Source of the DNA: Cellvibrionales bacterium UBA4495
GTDB taxonomy: Bacteria > Pseudomonadota > Gammaproteobacteria > Pseudomonadales > Porticoccaceae
Direction of reading: 5' to 3'
Assembly (NCBI GenBank): GCA_002388905.1
Contig: DGNJ01000053.1
Coordinates: 8,612 to 14,396 of the forward strand
Length of the DNA: 5,785 bases
A program made the position numbers and the translations under genes. The notes beneath the pieces were generated by a model, which was not told where the DNA came from, did not search any database, and saw nothing but the letters and a program-made list of their open reading frames with translations. Shown piece after piece: positions 1 to 5,785 of this stretch. Numbering within the stretch: the stretch's first letter is position 1; each line of letters starts with the position of its first letter.

Positions 1-1
1 G

Positions 2-385
2 GCGGCACTTGGGTTTTCCGGCACGACGCTGGTGGAGTTTATCGAGCCGCTGCCCGATACGCCGGCTATCTTCGGCGAGGTTCTGGAGCACCATGGAGAA
101 GGGGCGACGCACCATATCATGACCAACATCAAGCCCATTTCCCCGGCTGACTTCGATGCCATTTGTGCCGACTATGAAAAGACCGGTCTCGAGAAGGTAC
201 TGGCCTTCGAAGTGCCCGGCCAGGGGCGCAATGCGTTTTTCGACGCGCGCAGGGAAATGGGGGTATTCCTGGAAGTACTCGAGTGCCCCGACACTGTGTT
301 CGGGATGCTCGATGCCATGTACGACGCCCATCGGCAGGGCGCCGGCGACAAGCCCCTGCGCGACGTCAGCGAATTGTTCGGGTAA
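2..385 (+). CDS. VOC (glyoxalase/bleomycin-resistance fold) family protein, 3' part
   Basis: The reading frame is open from the left edge of the window, so the gene starts upstream; a GTG at 32 is only an internal valine. The 127 visible residues end at a TAA. They look like the second half of a vicinal-oxygen-chelate protein. A strand ending in a hydrophobic run and IEP (about residues 10-16) is followed by a Gly/His/Glu segment, HHGEGATHHI (30-39), typical of the metal-ligand region. Near the end, FFDARREMGVFLEVLE (79-94) has the pattern of the strand that carries the last metal-ligand Glu. VOC proteins use a divalent metal to act on small molecules (isomerisation, epimerisation, ring cleavage, glyoxalase chemistry); the substrate cannot be read here. 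It is probably cytoplasmic. The downstream DUF1214-type gene follows after 62 bases on the same strand, so co-transcription is likely. Family call fairly sure; function not. Confidence 0.72.
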   Translation, partial: AALGFSGTTLVEFIEPLPDTPAIFGEVLEHHGEGATHHIMTNIKPISPADFDAICADYEKTGLEKVLAFEVPGQGRNAFFDARREMGVFLEVLECPDTVFGMLDAMYDAHRQGAGDKPLRDVSELFG

Positions 386-447
386 GCGGGCAGCCGACCG
401 GAACCCGGGACTCTTTCAGATTGTGATCAGAGGATTAAACGATAACG

Positions 448-1722
448 ATGGCAGCCAGTAACAGACAATCGACGAACCCCCTCGCCACCGACGATCAGCT
501 TAACCTGGAAGCCCTGGCCTTGCGGATCGTGGGCAGCCCCGAAGTCCGTAGCGCCCGGGAACGGGTCCGGCCGTTGCTGCTGGCGGACCGGGACGCGTCG
601 ACACCGGATGGTGCCGCTGGTCTTGACCGGGCCCTGGACCAGTGGGTCATGGGCCAGGTGGTTTCAGTGATCAATGCCGATCCCTCCCGCCCCAAACTGC
701 TCTGGGCGGTGGACAATACACCCAGGCACTGGTTTGGCCAGATATTCCCCGGCGCCGCCGTGGCCATTGACAACCCGGATAACGTCAACCGAACGGGTCC
801 TCTCCGCGGCGATTGGTGCTACGAACTGGAAGGGCGTTTCGGCGACCCGGCCACGGCCCAGATGAGTATCAACGTTACCCTTGCCGAGGACGGTCAACTA
901 CGCTGGGGGGATGCCATCGCCACGTTGACCAATCGCGATATCGAGGCGGATTCGGAGGGTCGTTTCACCATTACCCTGGATAAATCCCCGGACAACGGAA
1001 GGGCCAACCACATGCAACTTGCGGATGGCCCCCTGCAAATCGCGATCCGGGACAGCCATTCCGACTGGGGGCAGCAGCCCACGGCCTTTACCATCAGGGC
1101 CGTGGCCGGACCCGAGCCCCTGCCCGAAAAGTCGGAACAAGGCCTCGCCGAGGAAGCCGCCGAGGGCCTCGAGGAGTTCGTGAATTTCTGGCTGGGTTTC
1201 AAGAATACGTTCTGGAACACGCCGCCCCACAACCAGATCGTGGGTCCCAACGCCCGCATCAGGGAAGGCAACTGGGGCACCCAGGCCGGCGGTCGCTTCC
1301 GGCTCGCCGGTGACGAGGCCCTGGTGATCGTCACCACGGACGGCGGCGCCGACTATACCGGATTCCAGATCAGCGATCCCTGGACCATCTCGCCGACGCC
1401 GCTTTATCTGACCACCAGTCGCAACCTGTCCCAGAGTGCGGCCAATCCCGATGGCAGTTACACCTATGTGGTCTCACTGGTGGATCCGGGCGTGGCGAAC
1501 TGGATCGACACCGCCGGCCTCCACGAGGGCTGGTTCATGCTCCGCTGGCAAAACCTGCCAGCCAACGCCGACATCGATCCCCTGGTGCGTGAGGTGCGAC
1601 GCGTCAAGCTAAGCGAACTGGCCGGTACTGTGCCCTTGGGAACGCCGGGCGCCGATCTTGCCGGTCGTCGGGCCGAAATCCTCAAGCGGGTAGCCCAGCA
1701 CGAAGCCCGGTCCGCGGAATAG
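448..1722 (+). CDS. DUF1214-type domain protein, function unknown
   Basis: This 424-residue protein has no signal peptide or membrane segment, so it is probably cytoplasmic. I place it by signature with DUF1214-type proteins. The middle has DNPDNVNRTGPL (108-119) followed by a strand with YELEGRFG (125-132), then a beta-rich stretch to about 220. The C-terminal domain has EALVIVTTDGG (290-300), DPGVANWIDTAG (346-357) and GWFMLRW (361-367), which resemble the family's conserved DPG-x-x-NW-x-DT-x-G and R-W motifs. A Glu/Ala-rich linker (about 223-243) separates the halves. The N-terminal 90 residues are predicted helical and unassigned. The ATG at 448 is the first usable start, since in-frame stops lie at 424 and 436. 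The nearest purine-rich site, AGAGGA (429-434), is 13 bases away, so translation initiation looks weak or coupled. The upstream VOC gene suggests a shared catabolic role, but no substrate can be named. Confidence 0.62.
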   Translation: MAASNRQSTNPLATDDQLNLEALALRIVGSPEVRSARERVRPLLLADRDASTPDGAAGLDRALDQWVMGQVVSVINADPSRPKLLWAVDNTPRHWFGQIFPGAAVAIDNPDNVNRTGPLRGDWCYELEGRFGDPATAQMSINVTLAEDGQLRWGDAIATLTNRDIEADSEGRFTITLDKSPDNGRANHMQLADGPLQIAIRDSHSDWGQQPTAFTIRAVAGPEPLPEKSEQGLAEEAAEGLEEFVNFWLGFKNTFWNTPPHNQIVGPNARIREGNWGTQAGGRFRLAGDEALVIVTTDGGADYTGFQISDPWTISPTPLYLTTSRNLSQSAANPDGSYTYVVSLVDPGVANWIDTAGLHEGWFMLRWQNLPANADIDPLVREVRRVKLSELAGTVPLGTPGADLAGRRAEILKRVAQHEARSAE

Positions 1723-1726
1723 GACC

Positions 1727-1771
1727 GAACTGCGGAGTCGCTAAAGGGACGACCAGTCCGGTGGGCAGTTC
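1727..1771. other. Inverted repeat in the convergent intergenic spacer
   Basis: A 7-base perfect inverted repeat, GAACTGC at 1727-1733 and GCAGTTC at 1765-1771, encloses a second small hairpin, GGAC (1747-1750) with GTCC (1756-1759). It lies between the ends of two convergent genes, where a transcript end is expected. No T-run follows on either strand, so it is not a standard rho-independent terminator. It may be a processing or stability hairpin, or chance. Confidence 0.3.
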
Positions 1772-1777
1772 CCGGAG

Positions 1778-1800
1778 AGGCGCCTTGTCGCCTACTTTAA
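1778..1800 (+). terminator. Possible weak terminator after the DUF1214-type gene
   Basis: A 5-base stem, AGGCG (1778-1782) and CGCCT (1789-1793), has a 6-base loop and is followed by ACTTTAA. It lies 56 bases past the + strand stop codon and overlaps the last codon of the convergent hydrolase gene. The stem is short and the T-run poor, so terminator activity is only a suggestion. Confidence 0.22.
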
Positions 1801-2541
1801 CGTGTTTTTCAGGAATTCCTGGAAACGCTGCCAGGACTTTCTATCCGCATCCTCGCGGTACTTATCAGTGTTGAAAACCGTGAAGGCATGGGGAGCGCCG
1901 CCGTAGGTGATCATTTCGTGGGGCACCGAGGATGCTTCCAGATCCAGGGCCAGGGCCTTGAAGTCGTCCATGGTCACGGCAGTGTCCGCCGTGCCGTGCA
2001 TCACCAGCACCCGTCCGTCGGTCTCGCCGTAATCCTGTCCCGCTGGTGTGTTCAGTCCGCCGTGAAAGGTCACATAACCTTTGAAGCCAGCGCCGGCGCG
2101 GGCGAGCTCGAGTACCGCGGCGCCCCCGAAGCAATAACCCATGGCTACGGCGTTGTCGGTTTCGGCACCGCTGGCCCGGGCGGCGGCCAGGGCCCCGTCG
2201 AGCAGGGCGCGCATTTTTTGCCGGTCGCGGAACAGTTCGCCGGTGTGCTGGCGCTTGTCCTCCACCTCGGTGGGCCTGACGCCGGCGCCGAAGAGATCGG
2301 GTGCGAACACGGCGTAGCCGAGCGCCGCCAGCATATCGGCCCGGTGGGTTTCGTAACCGGTCAGCCCGTCCCAGTCGTGGATCAGGAAAACCAGGGGTGC
2401 GTCGGGCCGGGGTGACACGTAGTAGCCCTCATAGGCCGCGCCGTCGACCTGGTAGACAAGGTGATTGCCCGTGGTCGCCGCGCTTTGGGCAAAAACGGGA
2501 AAGCAAAAGGTAAGCAGCAGGGTAAATAAAGAATATTTCAT
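1792..2541 (-). CDS. Dienelactone hydrolase family protein, exported
   Basis: This 249-residue alpha/beta hydrolase is of the dienelactone hydrolase (DLH) family. Residues 1-18 form a signal peptide (a Lys, a hydrophobic run, then VFA before Gln19), so the enzyme is probably periplasmic. The catalytic triad is visible: nucleophile Cys137 in GYCFGG (135-140), Asp186 in HGTADTAV, and His218 in APHAF. HDWDGL (55-60) matches the strand and oxyanion-side motif near the N terminus. Family members hydrolyse dienelactones in chloroaromatic breakdown or other small esters and lactones; the natural substrate here is not evident. The ATG at 2541 is supported by GGAGA with 9-base spacing. The gene lies 137 bases downstream of the ABC ATPase gene on the same strand, so read-through is possible, but nothing ties it functionally to peptide import. 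Exported DLH-like proteins are common and often of unknown role. Family call is confident. Confidence 0.88.
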   Translation of the reverse strand: MKYSLFTLLLTFCFPVFAQSAATTGNHLVYQVDGAAYEGYYVSPRPDAPLVFLIHDWDGLTGYETHRADMLAALGYAVFAPDLFGAGVRPTEVEDKRQHTGELFRDRQKMRALLDGALAAARASGAETDNAVAMGYCFGGAAVLELARAGAGFKGYVTFHGGLNTPAGQDYGETDGRVLVMHGTADTAVTMDDFKALALDLEASSVPHEMITYGGAPHAFTVFNTDKYREDADRKSWQRFQEFLKNTLK

Positions 2542-2550
2542 GGCCGCGAT

Positions 2551-2555
2551 TCTCC
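2551..2555 (-). promoter_or_regulatory. Ribosome binding site of the DLH-family gene
   Basis: The minus strand reads GGAGA, 9 bases before the ATG at 2541. It fixes that start and is better than any other candidate nearby. Confidence 0.65.
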
Positions 2556-2678
2556 AAAATATTTCCGCCGGTTTGAGAGAGCATAGTCGACCCCGGCCAC
2601 GGAGGCTCGGGTTTGCCCCGGCAATGTGTTGTTCCGGACAGCTTTTATCGGCGCTTTATCCAGAGTGACCCGCAGGTA

Positions 2679-4313
2679 TCAGGCGGGGTTGGGAGTGGTG
2701 GGGATGGTGGGGATTGCCGCCAGCAATCCGCGGGTATACTCGTGTGCCGGTGAAGCCCAGAGAGCCTCGGTTTCCCCTTCCTCGATCAGTTCCCCCTGGT
2801 TCATGACCATAACCCGGTCAGCGATCTGACGCACGACGGACAGGTCGTGGGAAATAAACATCATGGTCAGGTCGTGCCTGTCCACCAGGTCAAGGATCAG
2901 GTCCAGTATCTGGGCCTGGATGGTGACATCCAGGGCGGATACGGGCTCGTCGGCGACGATAAACTCGGGGCGCGTGGCCACGGCCCTGCCCACGGCGACA
3001 CGCTGTCGCTGGCCGCCGGAGAACTCGTGGGGGTACTTGCGCACGGCCGCCCGGGGCAGGCCCACCTCATCCATCAGTTCGGCGACTTTCCCGGCCACGT
3101 TCCGTCGCGTGGCCAGCCTGTGCAGAAGCAGGGGCTCGGCAAGAGTCTCGAAAACGGTCATCCGCGGATTGAGTGACGCGTAGGGGTCCTGGAAAATCAT
3201 CTGCATTCGCCGGCGCCAGGGCTTCATACGGCGGGGACTGAGCGCCGAAATGTCGGTGCCGTCGAAACAGATGTTTCCACTGGTGGCGCGTACCAGTTTG
3301 AGAATGGTGCGCCCGAGCGTGGATTTGCCCGACCCGGACTCGCCCACCACACCGAGAATCTCGTGCCGGTGAATGTCCAGGCTGATATCGTTGACCGCCT
3401 TCACGTAGCGGGCCTCGGGGTTCCGCCGGAGTTGGATAAAACCCTGGGAGTAGTCCCGGAACCAGGTTTTCAGGTGCCTCACAGTCAGCAGGGGCGGAGT
3501 TTCGTCGCGGTGCAGGGGCGCGGCCTTGGCGCCGGCGGGAATGGCCGCCAGCAGTTTGCGGGTGTAGGCTTCCCTGGGGCGCGAAAAAATTTCCCCGGTG
3601 GTTCCCGTTTCCACCACCCGGCCCTTGTTCATGACCAGTACCCGGTCCGCGATCCGCGAGATGACTGCCAGGTCGTGGGTGACGAAGATGACGGCGACGC
3701 CGTGTTTTTTCTGCAACTTCTCGATCAGCGCCAGAATCTGCGCCTGAATGGTCACATCCAGGGCCGTGGTGGGTTCGTCGCAGATCAGCAGTTTGGGCTC
3801 GGCGATCAGCGCCATGGCGATCATAACGCGCTGGCGCATCCCTCCCGACAACTCGTGAGGGTAGCTGTGGTAGCGCCGGTCGGGCATGCGGATGCCAACC
3901 TCCCGGAGCATGTCCAGCGCCCGGGTTTTAGCCGTCCTGCGATCCACCCGGCGGTGATAGATCAGGGGTTCGATCAGTTGCTCGCCGATGGTCAGGTAGG
4001 GGTTCAGGCAGGTCATGGGATCCTGGAAGATCACCGCGATAGCGTCGCCCCGTATCGCTCCGAGCCGTTTTTCCGAGCAGCGCAGCAGATCTTCCCCCCG
4101 GAATCTTGCCGTGCCGCCCTCAATGCGCCCCGGCGGTCGCGGGATCAGGCCGAGCAGGCTGTAGCAGGCGACGGATTTCCCGGATCCGGATTCGCCGACA
4201 ATCCCCAGGGTCTGACCTTCTTCCACGGCGAAACTGACGCCGTCCACCGCCCTGGTGACACCGTTGCGGGTATGGAAATAGATCCTGAGGTTGTCCACTT
4301 CGAGTAGTGCCAT
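2679..4313 (-). CDS. Fused OppD-OppF-type ATPase of a peptide ABC importer
   Basis: A single 544-residue chain carries two complete nucleotide-binding domains that power an oligopeptide/dipeptide-type importer at the inner membrane. Domain 1: Walker A GESGSGKS (40-47), Q-loop FQDP (96-99), signature LSGGMRQR (155-162), Walker B LLICDEP (175-181), H-loop His213. Domain 2: Walker A GESGSGKS (324-331), FQDP (374-377), signature FSGGQRQR (431-438), Walker B FIVADEP (451-457), His489. Each half ends in the family's YTRxLLAAIP segment (250-259 and 526-535). All catalytic residues are intact, so both ATP sites should be active. The layout resembles YejF and other DppD-DppF fusions. The Cys-rich C-terminal extension of many separate OppD/DppD proteins is absent. 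I prefer the ATG at 4313, which has GGGGA 10 bases upstream and starts directly on the domain (MALLEVDNL). A TTG at 4370 would add 19 residues of unlikely sequence. The partner permease gene lies upstream, beyond an opposite-strand gene. Confidence 0.93.
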   Translation of the reverse strand: MALLEVDNLRIYFHTRNGVTRAVDGVSFAVEEGQTLGIVGESGSGKSVACYSLLGLIPRPPGRIEGGTARFRGEDLLRCSEKRLGAIRGDAIAVIFQDPMTCLNPYLTIGEQLIEPLIYHRRVDRRTAKTRALDMLREVGIRMPDRRYHSYPHELSGGMRQRVMIAMALIAEPKLLICDEPTTALDVTIQAQILALIEKLQKKHGVAVIFVTHDLAVISRIADRVLVMNKGRVVETGTTGEIFSRPREAYTRKLLAAIPAGAKAAPLHRDETPPLLTVRHLKTWFRDYSQGFIQLRRNPEARYVKAVNDISLDIHRHEILGVVGESGSGKSTLGRTILKLVRATSGNICFDGTDISALSPRRMKPWRRRMQMIFQDPYASLNPRMTVFETLAEPLLLHRLATRRNVAGKVAELMDEVGLPRAAVRKYPHEFSGGQRQRVAVGRAVATRPEFIVADEPVSALDVTIQAQILDLILDLVDRHDLTMMFISHDLSVVRQIADRVMVMNQGELIEEGETEALWASPAHEYTRGLLAAIPTIPTTPNPA

Positions 4314-4323
4314 CAATCGGTGT

Positions 4324-4328
4324 TCCCC
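4324..4328 (-). promoter_or_regulatory. Ribosome binding site of the fused ATPase gene
   Basis: The minus strand reads GGGGA, 10 bases before the ATG at 4313. It supports that start over the TTG at 4370. Confidence 0.5.
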
Positions 4329-4396
4329 ACTGTCAATCTTTGTGACCAGGCCCGTTTTGCGGGCTGACAAGGCCGGAATTTGCTGTTACGGTTGCG

Positions 4397-4438
4397 CCGG
4401 CTGCCGGCCGCCGGTTATCGACTGCCGGTCCGGCTGCC
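4397..4438. repeat. Pair of 9-base direct repeats in the divergent intergenic region
   Basis: CCGGCTGCC occurs at 4397-4405 and again at 4430-4438, 33 bases apart, about three helical turns. The shorter CTGCCGG also occurs at 4401-4407 and 4422-4428. They lie between the divergent starts of the fused ATPase gene and the small + strand gene, where a regulator could bind. The sequence is very GC-rich, so chance similarity is a real possibility. Confidence 0.3.
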
Positions 4439-4457
4439 CCATTAAACATTTCTGATA

Positions 4458-4463
4458 GAGGTG
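4458..4463 (+). promoter_or_regulatory. Strong ribosome binding site of the small acidic-tail protein gene
   Basis: GAGGTG, inside the longer AGAGGTGAG (4457-4465), lies 8 bases before the ATG at 4472. It is the strongest Shine-Dalgarno match in the window and supports this short frame as a real gene. Confidence 0.75.
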
Positions 4464-4471
4464 AGTAAACG

Positions 4472-4726
4472 ATGCAAATCGTCAAGAAAACCGATGATTA
4501 CCGCATTCTCAAGCGCCGGGATAACCGGTACGCGGTTAAAACGGTCGCCGGCAACCCCGTCAACGGCGAGGAAAAAGTGGCCATCCTGCGTTCGGAAGGC
4601 CTGATCAAGACACCCGAGCCCAAGGCAGAGCCGGAACCCGAGCCCGCTGCGGAGGAAGAAGCGGTGGCCGAGGAACCCGCCGGGGAAGAGCAGGCCGGGG
4701 AAGCGCCGGAGGAAAACAAGGAGTAA
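4472..4726 (+). CDS. Small protein with Glu/Pro/Ala-rich tail, function unknown
   Basis: This 84-residue protein has two clear parts. Residues 1-46 form a compact, basic, probably beta-rich module (MQIVKKTDDYRILKRRDNRY, then AVKTVAGNPVNGEEKVAIL and a short helix). Residues 47-84 are a low-complexity acidic tail of Glu, Pro and Ala, probably disordered. The N-terminal part resembles, from memory, short uncharacterised proteins of gammaproteobacteria that begin with a similar Lys-rich segment and end in EKVAxLxxEGLI; I know no function for them. There is no signal peptide or membrane segment, so it is probably cytoplasmic. Reality as a gene is supported by a strong ribosome binding site and by a rho-independent terminator starting 7 bases after the stop. 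The gene sits on the opposite strand inside the peptide transporter operon, between oppC (convergent) and the fused ATPase gene (divergent). It probably has its own promoter within 4314-4457, but I could not pick one with confidence. Confidence 0.75.
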   Translation: MQIVKKTDDYRILKRRDNRYAVKTVAGNPVNGEEKVAILRSEGLIKTPEPKAEPEPEPAAEEEAVAEEPAGEEQAGEAPEENKE

Positions 4727-4732
4727 GGCGTC

Positions 4733-4767
4733 AAGCCCCGGCCGGGCATCTCCCCCCGGGGTTTTTT
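4733..4767 (+). terminator. Rho-independent terminator of the small acidic-tail protein gene
   Basis: The stem CCCCGG (4736-4741) pairs with CCGGGG (4756-4761) and can extend outward through AAG with TTT. An inner GGG/CCC pairing (4744-4746 with 4753-4755) is also possible. A run of six T (4762-4767) follows directly. The opposite strand lacks a T-run on its exit side, so it should stop only + strand transcripts and not the oppC message. Confidence 0.88.
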
Positions 4768-4787
4768 GTCCGGCGTCGGTCATCGCT

Positions 4788-5711
4788 TCAGTCCTTGGAA
4801 GCTCTCGGATCCAGGGCGTCGCGCAGGCCGTCGCCAAGAAAGTTCAGGGCAAAGAGCGTGATGGAAAGCGCTAGGCCCGGGAATATCAGCAGCCATGGAT
4901 ACTCTTCCATGGTCTCCACACCATGATTGATCAGTAGCCCCCAGGAACTCCGGGGAGGTTGTATCCCCAGTCCGAGAAAGCTCAGGAAGGCTTCCAGCAG
5001 CATGACACTGGGAATGGTTAGCGTCGTGTAGACGATGACCGGCCCCAGTGTGTTGGGGATCAGGTGCCTGCGGATAATGGCCCACTGCGACAGCCCGAGG
5101 GAATGGGCGGCCTCGATAAATTCCTGCTTGCGAAGGTTCTGCACCTGCCCCCGGACGATGCGCGCCATGGTCAGCCACTCCACCGCGCCAATTGCAAAAA
5201 ACAGCAGCAGTATATTACGGCCGAAGACCACCATAAGGAGAATGATGAAAATCATGAAGGGCAGGGCGTAGAAGATATCGACGATACGCATCATCACCGC
5301 ATCCACACGGCCGCCCACATAGCCGGCCACCGTGCCCCAGAGGATACCGATCGCCAGGGCCACGCCGGTGGCGATAAAGCCCACCATCAGCGACACCCGG
5401 CCACCGTACATGACCCGCGTCAGCAGGTCCCGACCGAAAATGTCGGTGCCGAACCAGTGCGCCAGTGAGGGCGATGACGCCCCCAGAGCCAGGTTCTGCG
5501 CCTCGTAGGCGTAGGGCGCTATCCAGGGAGTTAGCAGCGAGGTGAGGCAGAGAAAAACCAGGATGGCCAGGCCCGCCAGGGCCAGGTGATTCTTCCTCAG
5601 GCGGGCCCAGGCGTCCGACCAGAGGGATGTACCTTTCTCCGGTTCAAACAGGGCCTCGGTGGCTTCGGGCGTCAGGGTCTCGTGATCGCGATTGCCGGCG
5701 CTGTCGCTCAT
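4788..5711 (-). CDS. oppC: OppC-type permease of a peptide ABC importer
   Basis: This inner-membrane permease subunit has 307 residues from the preferred start and pairs with the OppB-type subunit. A cytoplasmic N-terminal tail (about 1-42) precedes TM1 (about 43-63). A periplasmic segment follows, with HWFGTDIFGRD (85-95), the family's typical motif. Further hydrophobic segments lie at about 103-130, 140-163, 165-185, 222-250 and 272-293, giving the usual six. The cytoplasmic coupling loop that docks on the ATPase is canonical: EFIEAAHSLGLSQWAIIRRH then LIPN (197-220). The end FLGDGLRDALDPR is also typical. Length is normal and all signatures are intact. Two starts are possible. The ATG at 5723 has GGGGAG directly against it, with no spacer. 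The ATG at 5711 has GGAG 12 bases upstream and begins 4 bases after the upstream permease's stop, so I prefer it. The similarity is closer to OppC/DppC than to YejE. Confidence 0.92.
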   Translation of the reverse strand: MSDSAGNRDHETLTPEATEALFEPEKGTSLWSDAWARLRKNHLALAGLAILVFLCLTSLLTPWIAPYAYEAQNLALGASSPSLAHWFGTDIFGRDLLTRVMYGGRVSLMVGFIATGVALAIGILWGTVAGYVGGRVDAVMMRIVDIFYALPFMIFIILLMVVFGRNILLLFFAIGAVEWLTMARIVRGQVQNLRKQEFIEAAHSLGLSQWAIIRRHLIPNTLGPVIVYTTLTIPSVMLLEAFLSFLGLGIQPPRSSWGLLINHGVETMEEYPWLLIFPGLALSITLFALNFLGDGLRDALDPRASKD

Positions 5712-5715
5712 GGCC

Positions 5716-5784
5716 TTATCCATCTCCCCGGCTCTGGTGGCGCAGCCGTGGGTTGATCCAGACGGCGATAATGTCCGAGATCAG
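5716..5784 (-). CDS. oppB: OppB-type permease, C-terminal tail only (partial)
   Basis: A short frame enters from the right edge and reads LISDIIAVWINPRLRHQSRG plus two residues, ending in TAA (5718-5716). The pattern, a hydrophobic helix end followed by W-x-(N/D)-PR-(L/I)-R, is the usual C terminus of OppB/DppB permeases, which pair with OppC to form the membrane channel. It lies directly upstream of oppC on the same strand: the stop is 4 bases before the ATG at 5711, or overlaps the alternative ATG at 5723 by 8 bases. Such coupling is typical of these permease pairs. Only 22 residues are visible, so the call rests on this ending plus context. Confidence 0.75.
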   Translation of the reverse strand: MISDIIAVWINPRLRHQSRGDG

Positions 5785-5785
5785 G

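Noticed and set aside
411..433. CTCT...AGAG pairing that could hide the ribosome binding site of the DUF1214-type gene.
   Set aside because: Only four base pairs with a 15-base loop; too weak to claim regulation.
1888..2415. A 175-codon + strand frame opposite the DLH-family gene.
   Set aside because: The minus frame has a signal peptide and an intact catalytic triad; the + frame has only antisense-type low-complexity sequence.
2612..2623. Palindrome TTGCCCCGGCAA in the gap after the fused ATPase gene.
   Set aside because: The centre leaves a two-base loop and no T-run follows, so it is not a terminator; there is no second copy to suggest an operator.
3363..4307. A 314-codon + strand frame opposite the fused ATPase gene.
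   Set aside because: It is a shadow of a gene with all ABC motifs on the other strand. The composition (many His, Gln, Gly) is typical of antisense frames in GC-rich DNA.
4331..4336. A perfect TTGACA on the minus strand, looking like a -35 box for the fused ATPase gene.
   Set aside because: The matching -10 position falls on the start codon region (ATGGCA) and does not resemble TATAAT.
4419..4448. Possible promoter for the small gene: TCGACT, 17-base spacer, ATTAAA.
   Set aside because: Only four and three of six bases match the consensus boxes; too weak to list as a feature.
4442..4837. A 131-codon open frame on the minus strand spanning the whole small + strand gene and its terminator.
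   Set aside because: It is open because of the GC-rich, Glu/Pro/Ala-coding strand opposite. It starts inside oppC, has no clear ribosome binding site, and its protein has no recognisable pattern.

Overview
The window looks like chromosomal DNA of a GC-rich proteobacterium. The peptide-transporter genes and the small acidic-tail protein would fit a marine-type gammaproteobacterium; this placement is inferred from protein style only. Genes are closely packed, and the longest gene-free stretch is 158 bases. I saw no tRNA, rRNA, CRISPR array, insertion sequence or phage gene.

Left part (1-1722, + strand): the 3' end of a VOC (glyoxalase-fold) gene is followed after 62 bases by a 424-residue protein with DUF1214-type sequence signatures. 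The two probably form the end of an operon that starts outside the window. Their substrates are unknown. A short structured spacer (1723-1791) separates them from a convergent gene.

Middle (1792-2541, - strand): a dienelactone-hydrolase-family protein with an intact Cys-Asp-His triad and a signal peptide, so probably periplasmic.

Right part (2679-5785, mostly - strand): an oligopeptide/dipeptide-type ABC importer. In transcription order it reads: the C-terminal tail of an OppB-type permease (entering at the right edge), an OppC-type permease, and a single-chain OppD-OppF ATPase fusion with two complete nucleotide-binding domains. No substrate-binding protein is in the window; it may lie beyond the right edge. 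The two permeases are translationally close, with a 4-base gap or an 8-base overlap depending on the oppC start.

The transporter operon is interrupted. Between oppC and the fused ATPase sits a small gene on the opposite (+) strand (4472-4726). It has a strong ribosome binding site and its own rho-independent terminator. It encodes an 84-residue protein with a compact basic N-terminal module and a Glu/Pro/Ala tail. Transcription from oppC into the ATPase gene would have to run antisense through it. This is the most unusual feature of the window. The other genes are ordinary members of recognisable families, and I found no convincing new multi-gene system.
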